A program made the position numbers and the translations under genes. The notes below the pieces were generated by a model, which made no database searches, was not told the origin of the DNA, and saw nothing but the letters and a program-made list of their open reading frames with translations. A DNA stretch of 51,479 bases from assembly GCA_030446525.1 (NCBI GenBank), contig JAUJNC010000026.1:1-51479 (forward strand). The letters run 5' to 3'. Below are positions 10,915 through 21,842 of the stretch, one piece after another. The stretch's first letter is position 1, and every line of letters starts with the position of its first letter. This DNA is from Armatimonadaceae bacterium (lineage in GTDB: Bacteria; Armatimonadota; Armatimonadia; Armatimonadales; Armatimonadaceae).

Positions 10915-11747
10915 GCCGGCCGGTACGACGCCACCAGCATGCCGAAGTAGGTGGGGGCCTCGTACGACAGCAGGTCGGGCGTCATCGGCGTGTGGCCGAG
11001 GGCGCCCATCAGCATCAGGGTCTGCCAGTAGGCGTCCACCTTCGCCGCATCGAGGAGGTCGTTGGGCCAAAGGAGCAGGCGCGGCAGGTCGTCCTCGGCG
11101 ACGGCGCGGCACATCGCCTCGTCGTGCTCCCTGGCGGCGGGGTCATAGCCGTAGGCGCCCAGCGGGTCGTGTGCGTGCCCCTGATCGCACGAGGCGACGA
11201 GCGCGACGCGCCGGCCGGACGCCCGCGCGGCGCGGGCGATGGCGAGCCCGCCGCGCACCAGCGTTTCGCGCGGGAGCGCGCGGTCGGGGGCCAGGACGAC
11301 CACCCGCGGGCGCGGCGTGAGCGGGTGCGCGACAAACCAGAGCGGCACGAGCGCGCCCCAATCCAGCGGCAGCAGGGCGTCTTTCTCCTCACCGACCAGG
11401 CGCGCCAGGGGCACGTTCTGCGACTGCGCCTCCTGGGTGATGGCCTGGGCGAGTTCCAGATCCGTCTCGAAGACGGCGGACACACGGGCCGGGGGCCGCT
11501 CGCCGAGCGCGCCCGCCGCCGCCTTGGTCTCTCCGATCGAGATCGCCCCCTCCACGACCATGCCGTGCGGCGTCAGCACGACCACGGTGTCGGGCCGCGC
11601 GAGGGCGCACCGCCTCCCGAGCTCCTTCATCGCCGCGCGCGTTCGCGCCATGCGATCCAGATCCTGGGCAAGCTCGGGGATCACCTCGCTGCCGTGCGGC
11701 GCGATGCACGCCCACACGAGCCCCCCCGCTATGGGTTCTGTCGCCAA
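10911..11747 (-). CDS. LigB-type class III extradiol dioxygenase-like protein
   Basis: A protein of about 278 residues. Visible features are CIAPHGSEVIPELAQDLDRM (an early His metal-ligand candidate), TVVVLTPHGMVVEGAISIGE (second His), LPLDWGALVPLWFVAHPLTP and ASCDQGHAHDPLGAYGYDPA. This His pattern and fold order match the LigB/MEMO-like superfamily of metal-dependent dioxygenases; the substrate is unknown. The start is uncertain: TTG 11747 gives MATEPIAGGLVWACIAPHG and keeps the conserved first strand, whereas GTG 11717 has a G-rich ribosome-binding site but cuts into that strand. The stop overlaps by 4 bases the stop of the convergent fusion gene. It follows the Gfo/Idh/MocA gene on the same strand and may be co-transcribed. 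Confidence 0.72.
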   Translation of the reverse strand: MATEPIAGGLVWACIAPHGSEVIPELAQDLDRMARTRAAMKELGRRCALARPDTVVVLTPHGMVVEGAISIGETKAAAGALGERPPARVSAVFETDLELAQAITQEAQSQNVPLARLVGEEKDALLPLDWGALVPLWFVAHPLTPRPRVVVLAPDRALPRETLVRGGLAIARAARASGRRVALVASCDQGHAHDPLGAYGYDPAAREHDEAMCRAVAEDDLPRLLLWPNDLLDAAKVDAYWQTLMLMGALGHTPMTPDLLSYEAPTYFGMLVASYRPA

Positions 11748-11768
11748 CCTTGCTCTGCGCTTTCTAGC

Positions 11769-11798
11769 CCCCGCCCCGCGGCCGGGAAGGGGGCGGGG
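11769..11798. repeat. GC-rich palindrome between oxidoreductase and dioxygenase genes
   Basis: A 9-bp inverted repeat CCCCGCCCC (11769-11777) / GGGGCGGGG (11790-11798), containing GGGAAGGGGG like the other family members. It lies between two same-strand genes and has no T-tract. Confidence 0.5.
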
Positions 11799-11800
11799 AT

Positions 11801-12821
11801 TTACAACGTCACCGCTTCGCCCGATCGCGCCGAGGCGTAGCCTGCCTCGACGATCTCCTGCGCGACGTAGCAGACGTCCAGGTTCAGGATGCCCTCCGGT
11901 TCCGCGCCGGACTCGATGCAGCGCACGAAGTACTGGGCGTGGTTCGCGGCGCCCTCGGGCAGCGGGTCCACGTCTATCATCTCCGTGCCGCCCCCGGCTT
12001 TGCCCCGGTCCAAGCGTATCTGCTCCCCCGCCTGGGACAGCGTGCCCCTGGTGCCATAAACGATCGGGTAACCCGCGCCGTCGCCGCCCTGCTGCGCCCA
12101 GGTACCCTCCAGGATAGCCATCGCCTTGGGGTAGCGCGCGACGAAGACGGCGTTGTCGTCGGTGATCTCGTAGGGCTTGGTGAGGTTTCCCGCCGTCCCG
12201 AAGACCGAGTCGGGGCGCCCTAAGAGGTAGGAAGCGAAAACCGCGCCGTAGCCGCAGAAGTCCGCGCCCGCGCCGCCGCCGTTCTTTTCGGCGTCGTACA
12301 GCCAGCCGACGAACTCGGGGCCGCACCCGATCTCTTTCGGTCCGGCGTGCCCCTGCCGCTCCTTGACCTGCCAGACGTCCCCGACCGCGCCCTCCCTGGC
12401 CAGGCGCAGGATCGTGCGGCGGCCGCGCTGCCACGCCGTCGGCCAGTTGGTCATGTACGGGACACCCGCCGCCCGTACGGCGTCGCGTATCCGCCGGGCG
12501 GCGGCCAGGTTTACCGCGAGCGGCTTCTCCGCCGTCACCGCCTTGCCGGCCTGCGCGCCCGCGATGATGATCTCGGTCTTGCCCGCGTTGTCGGCGCCCA
12601 CCTGGAGGATGTCGAACGCTTCGCTTGCCAGCATCTCGCGCCAGTCGGCATACCGCCTGGGGATGCCGTAGCGCTCCTGCGCGGACGTCGCCAGGTTGTT
12701 CGTTCGGCTCGGCGACGGCCACGATCTCGGCGCGCTCGAAGTTCCTCCAGTTGTTCAGCAGGCCGCCGATGTGCCCGTGCACCAGCCCCGCCACCGCCAC
12801 CTTATACGTTTTCTCTGCCAT
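11801..12821 (-). CDS. Gfo/Idh/MocA-family NAD(P)-dependent oxidoreductase (one frameshift)
   Basis: A probable sugar or polyol dehydrogenase of about 340 residues. The N-terminal Rossmann strand reads MAEKTYKVAVAGLVHGHIGG with GGAGG upstream of the ATG at 12821. After one frameshift near 12700 come DILQVGADNAGKTEIIIAGA, the family signature AVTAEKPLAVNLAAARRIRD, and the central region VGDVWQVKERQGHAG. The C-terminal alpha/beta domain carries EILTDDNAV-like (YEITDDNAVFVARYPKAMAI) and ends SARSGEAVTL. The catalytic-Lys position (E-K-P) is present. Substrate unknown. Confidence 0.85.
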
Positions 12822-12922
12822 CTACGCTGCCTCCATGATTGATGGTGACTGGCTCAGTATATTCCAAAGGCGCGCGACGTGTCAACGCGGTGGTGGATCA
12901 AAAACTTCCCGCTCGTCTGTGG

Positions 12923-12928
12923 TATACT
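12923..12928 (+). promoter_or_regulatory. Possible extended -10 of the cyclase-regulator gene
   Basis: TGG-TATACT lies about 58 bases before the ATG at 12987, in a locally AT-richer stretch. No convincing -35 is present. Confidence 0.42.
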
Positions 12929-12986
12929 CCTCGTGTTCCAGCCTGGTTTTTCCCGTTCATCCGTCCACTCACGGAAGGGATCACCG

Positions 12987-15650
12987 ATGCCTGACCTGCC
13001 AACCGGGACCGTCACGTTCCTCTTCACCGATATCGAGGGCAGCACCAAACTCTGGGAAGAGTACCCCATGCCATGCGAGAAGCCCTCGCCCGGCACGACG
13101 CCCTCCTTCGCCAAACGATCCGAGCCCATCGCGGTTCGATGTTCAAGACCATGGGTGACGCCTTCTGCGCCGCCTTTGCCACCCCCGAGGCGCTGGCGGC
13201 GGCTCCTGGACGCCCAGCGCGCGCTGAACAACACCCGGCCGCACGATCTCTCCCTGCGGGTGCGTATGGCCATCCACACGGGTGCGGCCGAGCAGCGGGA
13301 TGGTGACTACTTCGGTCCGGTCCTTAGCCGCGTCGCCCGTCTTCTGGCCGCCGCTCACGGGGGGCAGACGCTGCTTTCTCTCGCGTCGGAGGAGGCGGAC
13401 GCGCGATGCGCTGCCCCCGAGCGCGGGTTTGCGGGATCTGGGGTTGCACCGCCTGCGCGACTTGCAGCGGCCGGAGCACGTCTTCCAGGCTCCTTCATCC
13501 GGACCTGCCCGCCGATTTCCCGCCGCTCAAATCCTGGACACGCTGCCCAACAATCTGCCGCGCCAGGCACCAGCTTCGTGGGGCGTGAGCGCGAGATGGC
13601 GGAAGTCAAACGCCTGCTGTCCACCGCCTGCCTGCTCACCCTCACCGGCTCCGGCGGCGGCAAACGCGCCTTGCGGTCCAGGTCGCCGCCGACCTGCTGG
13701 ACGAGTACCCGGATGGCGTGTGGCTGGTGGAGCTTGCCGCGCTGTCCGACCCCGCGCTCGTGCCGCAGGGAGTGTGCTCGGCCCTGGGCGTGCGGGAGGA
13801 GCCGGGCCGCCCTCTCCATAGAGACGCTGGCCGACTATCTGAAATCCAGTTCGCTGCTGCTGATACTGGACAACTGCGAGCACCTGATCGAGGCGTGCGC
13901 CCGCTTCGCCGAGAGACTGTTACAGTTTTGTGGGAACCTGGGGATACTGGTGACCAGCCGGGAAGCGCTGGGCATCGGGGGAGGCGACCTACCGTGTACC
14001 TTCGCTTTCGCTGCCCGCCGCGTACCGTCAGCCGCCGCGGGGGACGGATCTGGCGTCCACGCTGACACAGTACGAGGCGGTCGGTTGTTCATCGAGCGGG
14101 CGTCCGCCGCGCTGCCCGGCTTCGCGGTAACAAACCGGAATGCGCCTGCGGTGGCAGGTGTGTGATCGCCTGGACGGGATACCCCTGGCTCTCGAGCTTG
14201 CCGCGGCCCGGGTGAAGGTGCTCTCCCCCGAGCAGATCGCCGAGCGGTTGGGGGACCGGTTCCGCCTGCTCACGGGGGGCAGCCGGACGGCCCTGCCCCG
14301 GCAGCAGACGCTCCGGGCGATGATCGACTGGAGCTACGATCTGCTGGAGGAGAAGGAGCGGATGCTGCTCCGCCGGTTGTCCGTCTTCGCCGGGGGTTGG
14401 ACGCTGCCGGCGGCCGAGTCCGTGGGCGCCGGCGAGGGGATCGGGCCTGGGAAGTGCTGGACCTGCTGGCGGAACTGGTGGATAAGTCGCTGGTGCTCGT
14501 GGAGGAACAGACACCCGCTCACGCCCCGGGACCACCGGGTACGTCCGGTGCCCAGAGCCCCGGTATCGCCTGCTGGAGACCATGCGGCAGTACGGCCGGG
14601 ACCGGCTGCAGGAAGCGGGGGAAGAGGCGCAGGTGCGCGAGCGGCATTACCAGTGGTATCTTTCACTGGCGCAGGAGGCGCAGGCCCATTTCCACGGCTC
14701 GGAGCAGGTGGCGTGGCTCGACCGCCTGGAGGTGGAACACGACAACCTGCGGGCGGCGCTGCTCGCGCGTGGGGCCGAAGAGGGTGGCGGAAAAAGCCTG
14801 CGCCTCCTGGGGAGCTATGGCAGTTCTGGGAGGCGCGCAGTTACCTGAGCGAGGGGCGGGAACATCTGGCAAACGGGCTGGGGCGCGTGGAGGCGGCGGA
14901 GCCGACGTTGGAGCAGGCGAAGGCGCTCTACGGTGCGGGAAGGCTTACCTGGTGCCAGGGCGATTACGCCCCCGCGCGTTCCTACTACGAGGGGTCCCTC
15001 AAGATCTTTGAAGCGTTGGGGAACCGTCGGGGCGTCGCCACCGCACTGAACGGCCTGGGAAACGTCGCCCAGTTCCAGTGCGACTGGGCGCGGGCGCGCT
15101 CGCTTTATGAGCAAAGCCTGGCGATACGGCGGGAGTTCGGCGATGAGGGGCGATCGCCAGTGTGCTCATCAATCTGGGCGCCGTCCTTACCGACCAGGGG
15201 ACTACGCCTCGGCGCACGTCTTCCTGGAGGAGAGCCGGACGATAACCCGGGAACTGGACGACAAGTGGGTGGCCGGCATCCTGCGCTGGGCTCTGGGAAA
15301 CCTGGCGATCGCCGAACGTGATTTCGCATCGGCGCGAACCGTCCTCGAAGAAGCGATGGCGATGGCCGGTGGGCACGACGTGGTGCATCCCCTACGCCTG
15401 GAGGGGTTCGGCTGTTTGGCGGCTGCGGAAGGGCTGCCCGCACGGGCGGCGCGGCTGCTGGGGCGGCGGAGGCCCTGCGCGAGAGCCTTGGCACGTCCCT
15501 GCCGCCTTCCGAGCGCGCCCGTCGCGACCCTTCCATCGCTGCCGTGCGCGCCGGTCTGGGTGACGAAGCCTTCGCCGCGGCATGGGCCGAGGGCGAGCAA
15601 TGACGCCGGAGCGGGCGGTCGCCTGCGCGCTGGAGGAGCAGCCTTCTTGA
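12987..15650 (+). CDS. Class III nucleotide cyclase-domain / NB-ARC-like ATPase / TPR regulator (frameshifted)
   Basis: A large regulatory protein of about 885 residues. The N-terminal cyclase homology domain reads [20 protein letters not shown] (first metal Asp), [20 protein letters not shown] (second metal Asp) and [20 protein letters not shown]. Next comes an AAA/NB-ARC-type ATPase: [18 protein letters not shown]-loop TLTGSGGGK (followed by a frameshift), [54 protein letters not shown]. The C-terminus is TPR repeats ([40 protein letters not shown]). More than six indels break the frame. The ATG follows GGAAGGGA. This architecture occurs in many high-GC phyla as predicted signalling ATPases; ligand and output are unknown. 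Confidence 0.78.
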
Positions 15651-15675
15651 CGCCCTTGCCCGGCTGTGCTAAGAT
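15647..15675 (+). promoter_or_regulatory. Promoter of serS (near-leaderless)
   Basis: TTGACG (15647-15652, overlapping the previous stop codon), a 17-bp spacer and TAAGAT (15670-15675), with TGC before the -10. The serS ATG at 15682 lies 7 bases after the -10, at or next to the expected transcription start. Confidence 0.65.
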
Positions 15676-15681
15676 GGCCGT

Positions 15682-16963
15682 ATGCTGGACATCGAGTGAT
15701 TCGAACCGAACCCGACGCCGTGCGCGCGGCGCTCGAAAAGCGCGGCGAGGACGGCGACGTCGTTGATGCGCTGCTGCGCATCGACGCCGAGCGGCGCGCG
15801 CGTCTGACGGAGATGGAAAACCTCAAGGCCGAGCAGAACCGGATCGGCCCCGAGATCGCGCGCAGGAAGAAGGCGGGCGAGGACACAGCCGAGCTTGCTC
15901 GTGCGATCGGCCGACACCAAGACGCAGATCAAGGAGCGCGAGGATGCCGTCCGGGAGCAGGACGGCGCGCAGGAGGCGCTGCTGCTCAGGCTCCCCAACC
16001 TGCCGCACCCGAGCGTCAGCCCGGCGGCGAGGACGCGGCGGTCGTGCTGCACCCGTCCCCCTACGAGCCGAAGCCGTTCCCCTTCCCCCCGGCCACACTG
16101 GGAGGCTGTGCGCATCGCTGGGGATGGTGGATTTCGAGCGCGGTTCCAAGCTGAGCGGGGCCGGCTTCGTTCTGTACACCGGCCAGGGCGCGCGCCTGGA
16201 GCGGGCGCTGATCAACTTCATGCTCGACCTGCACACGGAAAAGCACGGCTACACGGAGATCGGCCCGCCGTTCGTGCTGTCGCGCGAAAGCATCAGCGCG
16301 TCGGGGCACATCGTCAAGTTCGGGCCGGAGATGTACCGCGACGACGAGTCCGACCTGTTCTTCGTGCCGACGGCCGAACCGGCGCTCGCCAACGTCCACC
16401 GCGAGGAGATCCTGGAGCCCGGCGCTCTGCCCCGGCGCTACGTGGCCTACACCCCCTGCTGGCGGCGCGAGGCGGGCGCGGCGGGCCGGGACACGCGCGG
16501 GCTGCAGCGCCTGCACCAGTTCGACAAGGTCGAGCTTTTCCGCTATGTTCTGCCGGAAACCTCCTACGAAGCGCTGGAGGAAATGACGCGCGAAGGCTGC
16601 GCCGTTCTGGGCGCCCTCCAGCTGCCCTACCGCATCGTCAAGCTCGCGGCCGGCGATCTGGCCTTCGCCGCGGCCATGACCTACGACATCGAGACGTGGG
16701 CGCCCGGCGTCGGCAAGTGGCTCGAGGTCTCGTCGGCCTCGAACTGCACCGACTTCCAGGCCCGGCGCGCGGGCATCCGCTTCCGGCGCGAGCCGGGCTC
16801 CAAGCCCGAGTTCCCGCACCTCTTGAACGCCTCGGGCCTCGCCCTGCCGCGCCTCGTAGCCACCCTCCTGGAGACCCATCAGCAGGAGGACGGCACCGTC
16901 CTGCTCCCCGAGCCGCTGCGCCCCTACATGAACGGCCGCGACCGGCTCGAACCAGCCACCTGA
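15682..16963 (+). CDS. serS: Seryl-tRNA synthetase (frameshifted)
   Basis: Charges tRNA-Ser. The N-terminal coiled-coil arm (VIRTEPDAVRAALEKRGEDG, LTEMENLKAEQNRIGPEIAR) is followed by the class II core: FERGSKLSGAGFVLYTGQGA, GYTEIGPPFVLSRESISASG, LFFVPTAEPALANVHREEIL, motif 2 YTPCWRREAGAAGRDTRGLQ, QFDKVELFRYVLPE, VSSASNCTDFQARRAGIRFR, and motif 3 ASGLALPRLVATLLETHQQE. The C-terminal end is LLPEPLRPYM. The first frameshift is at codon 6: ATC-GAG-TGA needs one more G to read IEVIRTEP. At least three further indels occur before 16130; the rest is clean. An essential gene broken this way argues for sequence errors. Confidence 0.9.
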
Positions 16964-17051
16964 TTCGCATGCAAGGCGAGTCTCGGCCCTGGATCACCCG
17001 CAAGGCCGTCCGCCGCGGCCGGCGGCTGAAGACGCAACAAAAGGCACGACC

Positions 17052-17353
17052 ATGACCATCACGATCGACCTGCCCGAAGACACGCCGGCCGCCCTCAAGG
17101 CCGAGGCCAAGGCGCAGGGGCGCAACGCCGAGGACGTGGCCGCCGAGCACCTGGCCGCCATCGGCACACTTTCCGGGAACCCATGCCGCTGCGCCCGCAT
17201 CCCGGAGCAGACCCGGTTCCGACACGAGACGCGGCAGTTCCTGTACCGCCGGGCGGCCCGGCTTGGCGCACCTTGTTCGCCATCACCGGCGAGGAGGAAG
17301 GCTCGCCCGAGCCTCCGACCGTAAACCTGCTCCATGTCCGGCACGGGGCGCAA
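17052..17353 (+). pseudogene. Chimeric toxin-antitoxin remnant (antitoxin head joined to ParE/RelE-like tail)
   Basis: The first ~37 residues, MTITIDLPEDTPAALKAEAK followed by AQGRNAEDVAAEHLAAI, look like the N-terminus of a small antitoxin. With no intervening stop the sequence then becomes the second half of a ParE/RelE-like toxin: TLSGNPCRCARIPEQ, HETRQFLYRR and, one frame away after about 17250, GGPAWRTLFAITGEEEG and PTVNLLHVRHGAQ. The pattern L-x-x-N-P-x-R-C, R-Q-L-Y, Y/W-R-x-L-F, L-H-V-R-H-G-A fits this toxin family. The antitoxin C-terminus and toxin N-terminus are missing, as if a deletion joined similar EHLAAI / L-AAI segments. The unshifted frame stops at 17324. AAAGG precedes the ATG. 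Confidence 0.58.
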
Positions 17354-17421
17354 GGTAAGGAAACCGCCCCATTCCTGCCGATGATTAACGTAGTCACGGC
17401 CATGAACAACCACCACCCTGG

Positions 17422-17427
17422 TATAAT
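17422..17427 (+). promoter_or_regulatory. Extended -10 element of glmS
   Basis: TGG-TATAAT, a perfect hexamer, lies 45 bases upstream of the glmS GTG start. No clear -35 is seen at 16-18 bp. The ~40-nt leader is too short for a glmS ribozyme. Confidence 0.55.
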
Positions 17428-17472
17428 GGATGGGATAGGCTCGCCCTCAAGCGAAAGGATAGATCGCTAAAC

Positions 17473-19311
<1,839 letters not shown>

Positions 19312-19323
19312 GGCGATACAAGG

Positions 19324-20316
19324 ATGCGTCGAGACCAAGCCCAGTCCCTTCTTGAACGTTTTTCCGGCAAGCGCGTCCTGGTCGTGGGCGACCTGATGGT
19401 GGACGAGTATGTCTGGGGGCACGTGTCGCGCGTGTCGCCCGAAGCCCCCGTCCTTGTGGTGGAGGCCGAATCGCAGACGTTCGTGCCCGGCGGCGCCGCC
19501 AACGTCGTCCACAACCTGCAGGCGCTGGGCGCCCAGACGCTGGTGGCCGGCGTCGTGGGCCGTGATGCCGCGGGCGAGCGGCTCCTGGAAGAGATACGCC
19601 TGCTCGGGACGGACACCGGCGCCGTGGTCGCCTCCGGGGACCGCCCGACCACGCAGAAGACGCGCGTCGTCGCCGGCTCGCAGCAGGGGTCGCAGCAGGT
19701 GGTGCGCGTCGACCGCGAGCGCAGGGCGCCCCTGCCCCCCCCCATCGCCGGACAGCTCGTGACCAAGACGCGTGAGCTGCTCGCCGCCTGTGACGCCCTG
19801 CTTTTTTCGGACTACGACAAGGGAGTGCTGTCGCACGACACCGTGCGGGCGCTCCTGGAAGCCGCGCGCCAGAGCGGGGTCGTGGTGACGGCGAACCCCA
19901 AGCCGCCCTCCGCCCCTTTCTACCGGGAGGCCGACGTGGTACAGCTGAACAAGCTCGAGGCCGAGCAGGCGTCCGGGGCGCACCTGTGGCGCGCGCCGGA
20001 AGACACTTTCCATGCGGTGGGGGCGCGGCTGCGGGAAAAACTGGGGGTGCGCAACCTCCTCATCACCCGGAGCGAGCAGGGGATGACCGTCTTCCAGGAA
20101 CGGGGGCGGTTTGTGGACATCCCCCCGCATGTGGTCGAGGTGTACGACGGGACGGGGGCGGGCGATTCCACCATAGCCGCTCTCACGCTGGCGCTCGCCG
20201 CGGGCGCGGTCGTGGAGGACGCGGCGACGCTGGGCAACGCGGCCGGGGGCGCCGTGGTGCGTAAGGTCGGGGTCGCCACGGCCACGCGCGAAGAGATCGC
20301 CGCGCTATTCGAGTGA
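19324..20316 (+). CDS. PfkB-family kinase, HldE domain-I type (heptose-7-phosphate kinase-like)
   Basis: An intact 330-residue ribokinase-like protein. Features are VLVVGDLMVDEYVWGHVSRV, the di-glycine substrate motif FVPGGAANVVHNLQALGAQT, QQVVRVDRERRAPLP, LLFSDYDKGVLSHDTVRALL, NPKPPS and the ATP/anion-hole motif YDGTGAGDSTIAALTLALA. This order matches the kinase half of HldE/RfaE, which phosphorylates heptose-7-phosphate. No adenylyltransferase half is attached. The ATG follows glmS by 12 bases, and ugd follows after about 100 bases. Context suggests a role in making surface-glycan precursors. A different PfkB sugar specificity is possible. Confidence 0.85.
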   Translation: MRRDQAQSLLERFSGKRVLVVGDLMVDEYVWGHVSRVSPEAPVLVVEAESQTFVPGGAANVVHNLQALGAQTLVAGVVGRDAAGERLLEEIRLLGTDTGAVVASGDRPTTQKTRVVAGSQQGSQQVVRVDRERRAPLPPPIAGQLVTKTRELLAACDALLFSDYDKGVLSHDTVRALLEAARQSGVVVTANPKPPSAPFYREADVVQLNKLEAEQASGAHLWRAPEDTFHAVGARLREKLGVRNLLITRSEQGMTVFQERGRFVDIPPHVVEVYDGTGAGDSTIAALTLALAAGAVVEDAATLGNAAGGAVVRKVGVATATREEIAALFE

Positions 20317-20418
20317 TCCGGCACGCATTTTGCAAGACAAGGGCGTGTCAACCTTACAGAAAAAAAGATAACGGTTGCGCCGCGTACAGCCGGCCTGGAT
20401 ACACGGAGGAGGATTAAG

Positions 20419-21756
20419 TTGAACATTTGCGTGATTGGCACAGGCTACGTGGGCCTGGTCACCGGCGTCGTCTTCTCGGACCTGGGCAACGAGGTCATCT
20501 GCGTCGACAAGAACGAGGAAAAGATCGCCCTGCTGCGGGCGGGCGTGATGCCCATCTACGAGCCCGGCCTGGAAGAGATGGTCGCGCGCAACGCCGACGA
20601 GGGGCGGCTCTTCTTCACCACCGATCTGGAAACGGCCGTGCGCAAGTCCGAGGTGGTCTTCATCGCGGTCGGCACCCCGCCCAAGGACAACGGCGAAACC
20701 GATCTGTCGCAGGTCGAGGGGGCCGCGCGCGGCATCGCGGCGGCGATGGACCGCTACAAGGTGGTCGTCAACAAGTCCACCGTCCCCGTCGGCACGGGCG
20801 ACTTCGTCCGTGACATCATCGAGACCAACCGGCGGCGGCGCGTGGATTTCGACGTGGTGTCGAACCCCGAGTTCCTGCGCGAGGGGTCGGCCATCGCCGA
20901 CACGCTGTGCCCGGACCGCATCGTCATCGGCGCGCCGAACCAGATCGTGGCGATGAAGATATTGGAGCTGTACGCCCCCCTCGAGCGCCCGATGATCATC
21001 ACCGACGTTGCCTCGGCGGAGATGATCAAGTACGCGTCGAACGCCTTCCTCGCCACCAAGATCTCCTTCGCCAACGCGATCGCCAACATCTGTGAGGTGG
21101 CGGGCGCCGACGTGATGCAGGTCGTCAAGGGCATGGGGCTGGATCAGCGCATCGGGCAGGCGTTCCTCCACCCCGGCCTGGGATACGGCGGGAGCTGCTT
21201 CCCCAAGGACACCCGCTCCCTGCTGCACACCGCGCAGCGGTTCGGCTACGAGTTCCCCCTGCTCGCCGCCGCGATCGAGACCAACGAGCAGCAGCCCAAG
21301 CGCTTTATCGCCAAGATGGAAGAGGCCATGGGCGGGTTCGCGGGGAAAAAGGTCGCCGTGCTGGGGCTCTCCTTCAAGGCGAACACGGACGACATCCGTG
21401 ACGCCAAGAGCCTGGACGTGATCACGGCGCTGCTCGCGGGCGGCGCGGCCGTGACCGCCTACGACCCCATCTCGATCGAGAACACCAAGCGCGTGTTCCC
21501 GCAGATCGGCTACGCCAAGAACGCCTTCGAGGCGGCCCAGGACGCGGACGCCGTGGTCGTGGTGACCGAGTGGAACGAGTTCAAACAGATCAACCTGGAG
21601 CGCCTGAAGGACACGATGGCCGGCAGCTTCGTCTTCGACGGCCGTAACCTGTACGACCCGGCCAAGATGCGCCGCCTGGGCTTCGAGTACTTCTGCGTCG
21701 GGCGTGGCGGCGCCGACTGCAGACCAGCCACCGCCGCCCCGACGGTCGTCGCGTGA
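20419..21756 (+). CDS. ugd: UDP-glucose 6-dehydrogenase
   Basis: Oxidises UDP-glucose to UDP-glucuronate, a precursor of acidic polysaccharides. The 445-residue frame is intact. It has the NAD-binding N-terminus (MNICVIGTGYVGLVTGVVFS), VGTPPKDNGETDLSQVEGAA, NKSTVPVGTGDFVRDII, VSNPEFLREGSAIADTLCPD, SAEMIKYASNAFLATKISFA, the catalytic-Cys loop PGLGYGGSCFPKDTRSL, and the C-terminal UDP-binding block GLSFKANTDDIRDAKSLDVI. The start is a TTG at 20419 with a strong GGAGGAGGA ribosome-binding site; no in-frame ATG fits as well. It is followed by a palindrome at 21769-21794. Confidence 0.95.
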   Translation: MNICVIGTGYVGLVTGVVFSDLGNEVICVDKNEEKIALLRAGVMPIYEPGLEEMVARNADEGRLFFTTDLETAVRKSEVVFIAVGTPPKDNGETDLSQVEGAARGIAAAMDRYKVVVNKSTVPVGTGDFVRDIIETNRRRRVDFDVVSNPEFLREGSAIADTLCPDRIVIGAPNQIVAMKILELYAPLERPMIITDVASAEMIKYASNAFLATKISFANAIANICEVAGADVMQVVKGMGLDQRIGQAFLHPGLGYGGSCFPKDTRSLLHTAQRFGYEFPLLAAAIETNEQQPKRFIAKMEEAMGGFAGKKVAVLGLSFKANTDDIRDAKSLDVITALLAGGAAVTAYDPISIENTKRVFPQIGYAKNAFEAAQDADAVVVVTEWNEFKQINLERLKDTMAGSFVFDGRNLYDPAKMRRLGFEYFCVGRGGADCRPATAAPTVVA

Positions 21757-21768
21757 CCTGACCCCTTG

Positions 21769-21794
21769 CCCCCTTCCCCTAGAGGGGAAGGGGG
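21769..21794. terminator. Perfect 12-bp palindrome between convergent genes
   Basis: CCCCCTTCCCCT (21769-21780) and its exact complement (21783-21794) with a 2-base loop, located between the ugd stop and the convergent transglutaminase stop. The hairpin could end both transcripts, but it lacks a T-tract and belongs to the same palindrome family seen elsewhere in the window. Terminator function is inferred from position. Confidence 0.5.
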
Positions 21795-21842
21795 AGCCGG
21801 TTAGACGTGCGAGCGCATGGACATCTTCGCGCTGCGTTGTTG

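Noticed and set aside
17428..17472. A glmS ribozyme/riboswitch in the glmS leader.
   Set aside because: Only about 40 bases separate the -10 and the start codon, far too short for the ribozyme core.
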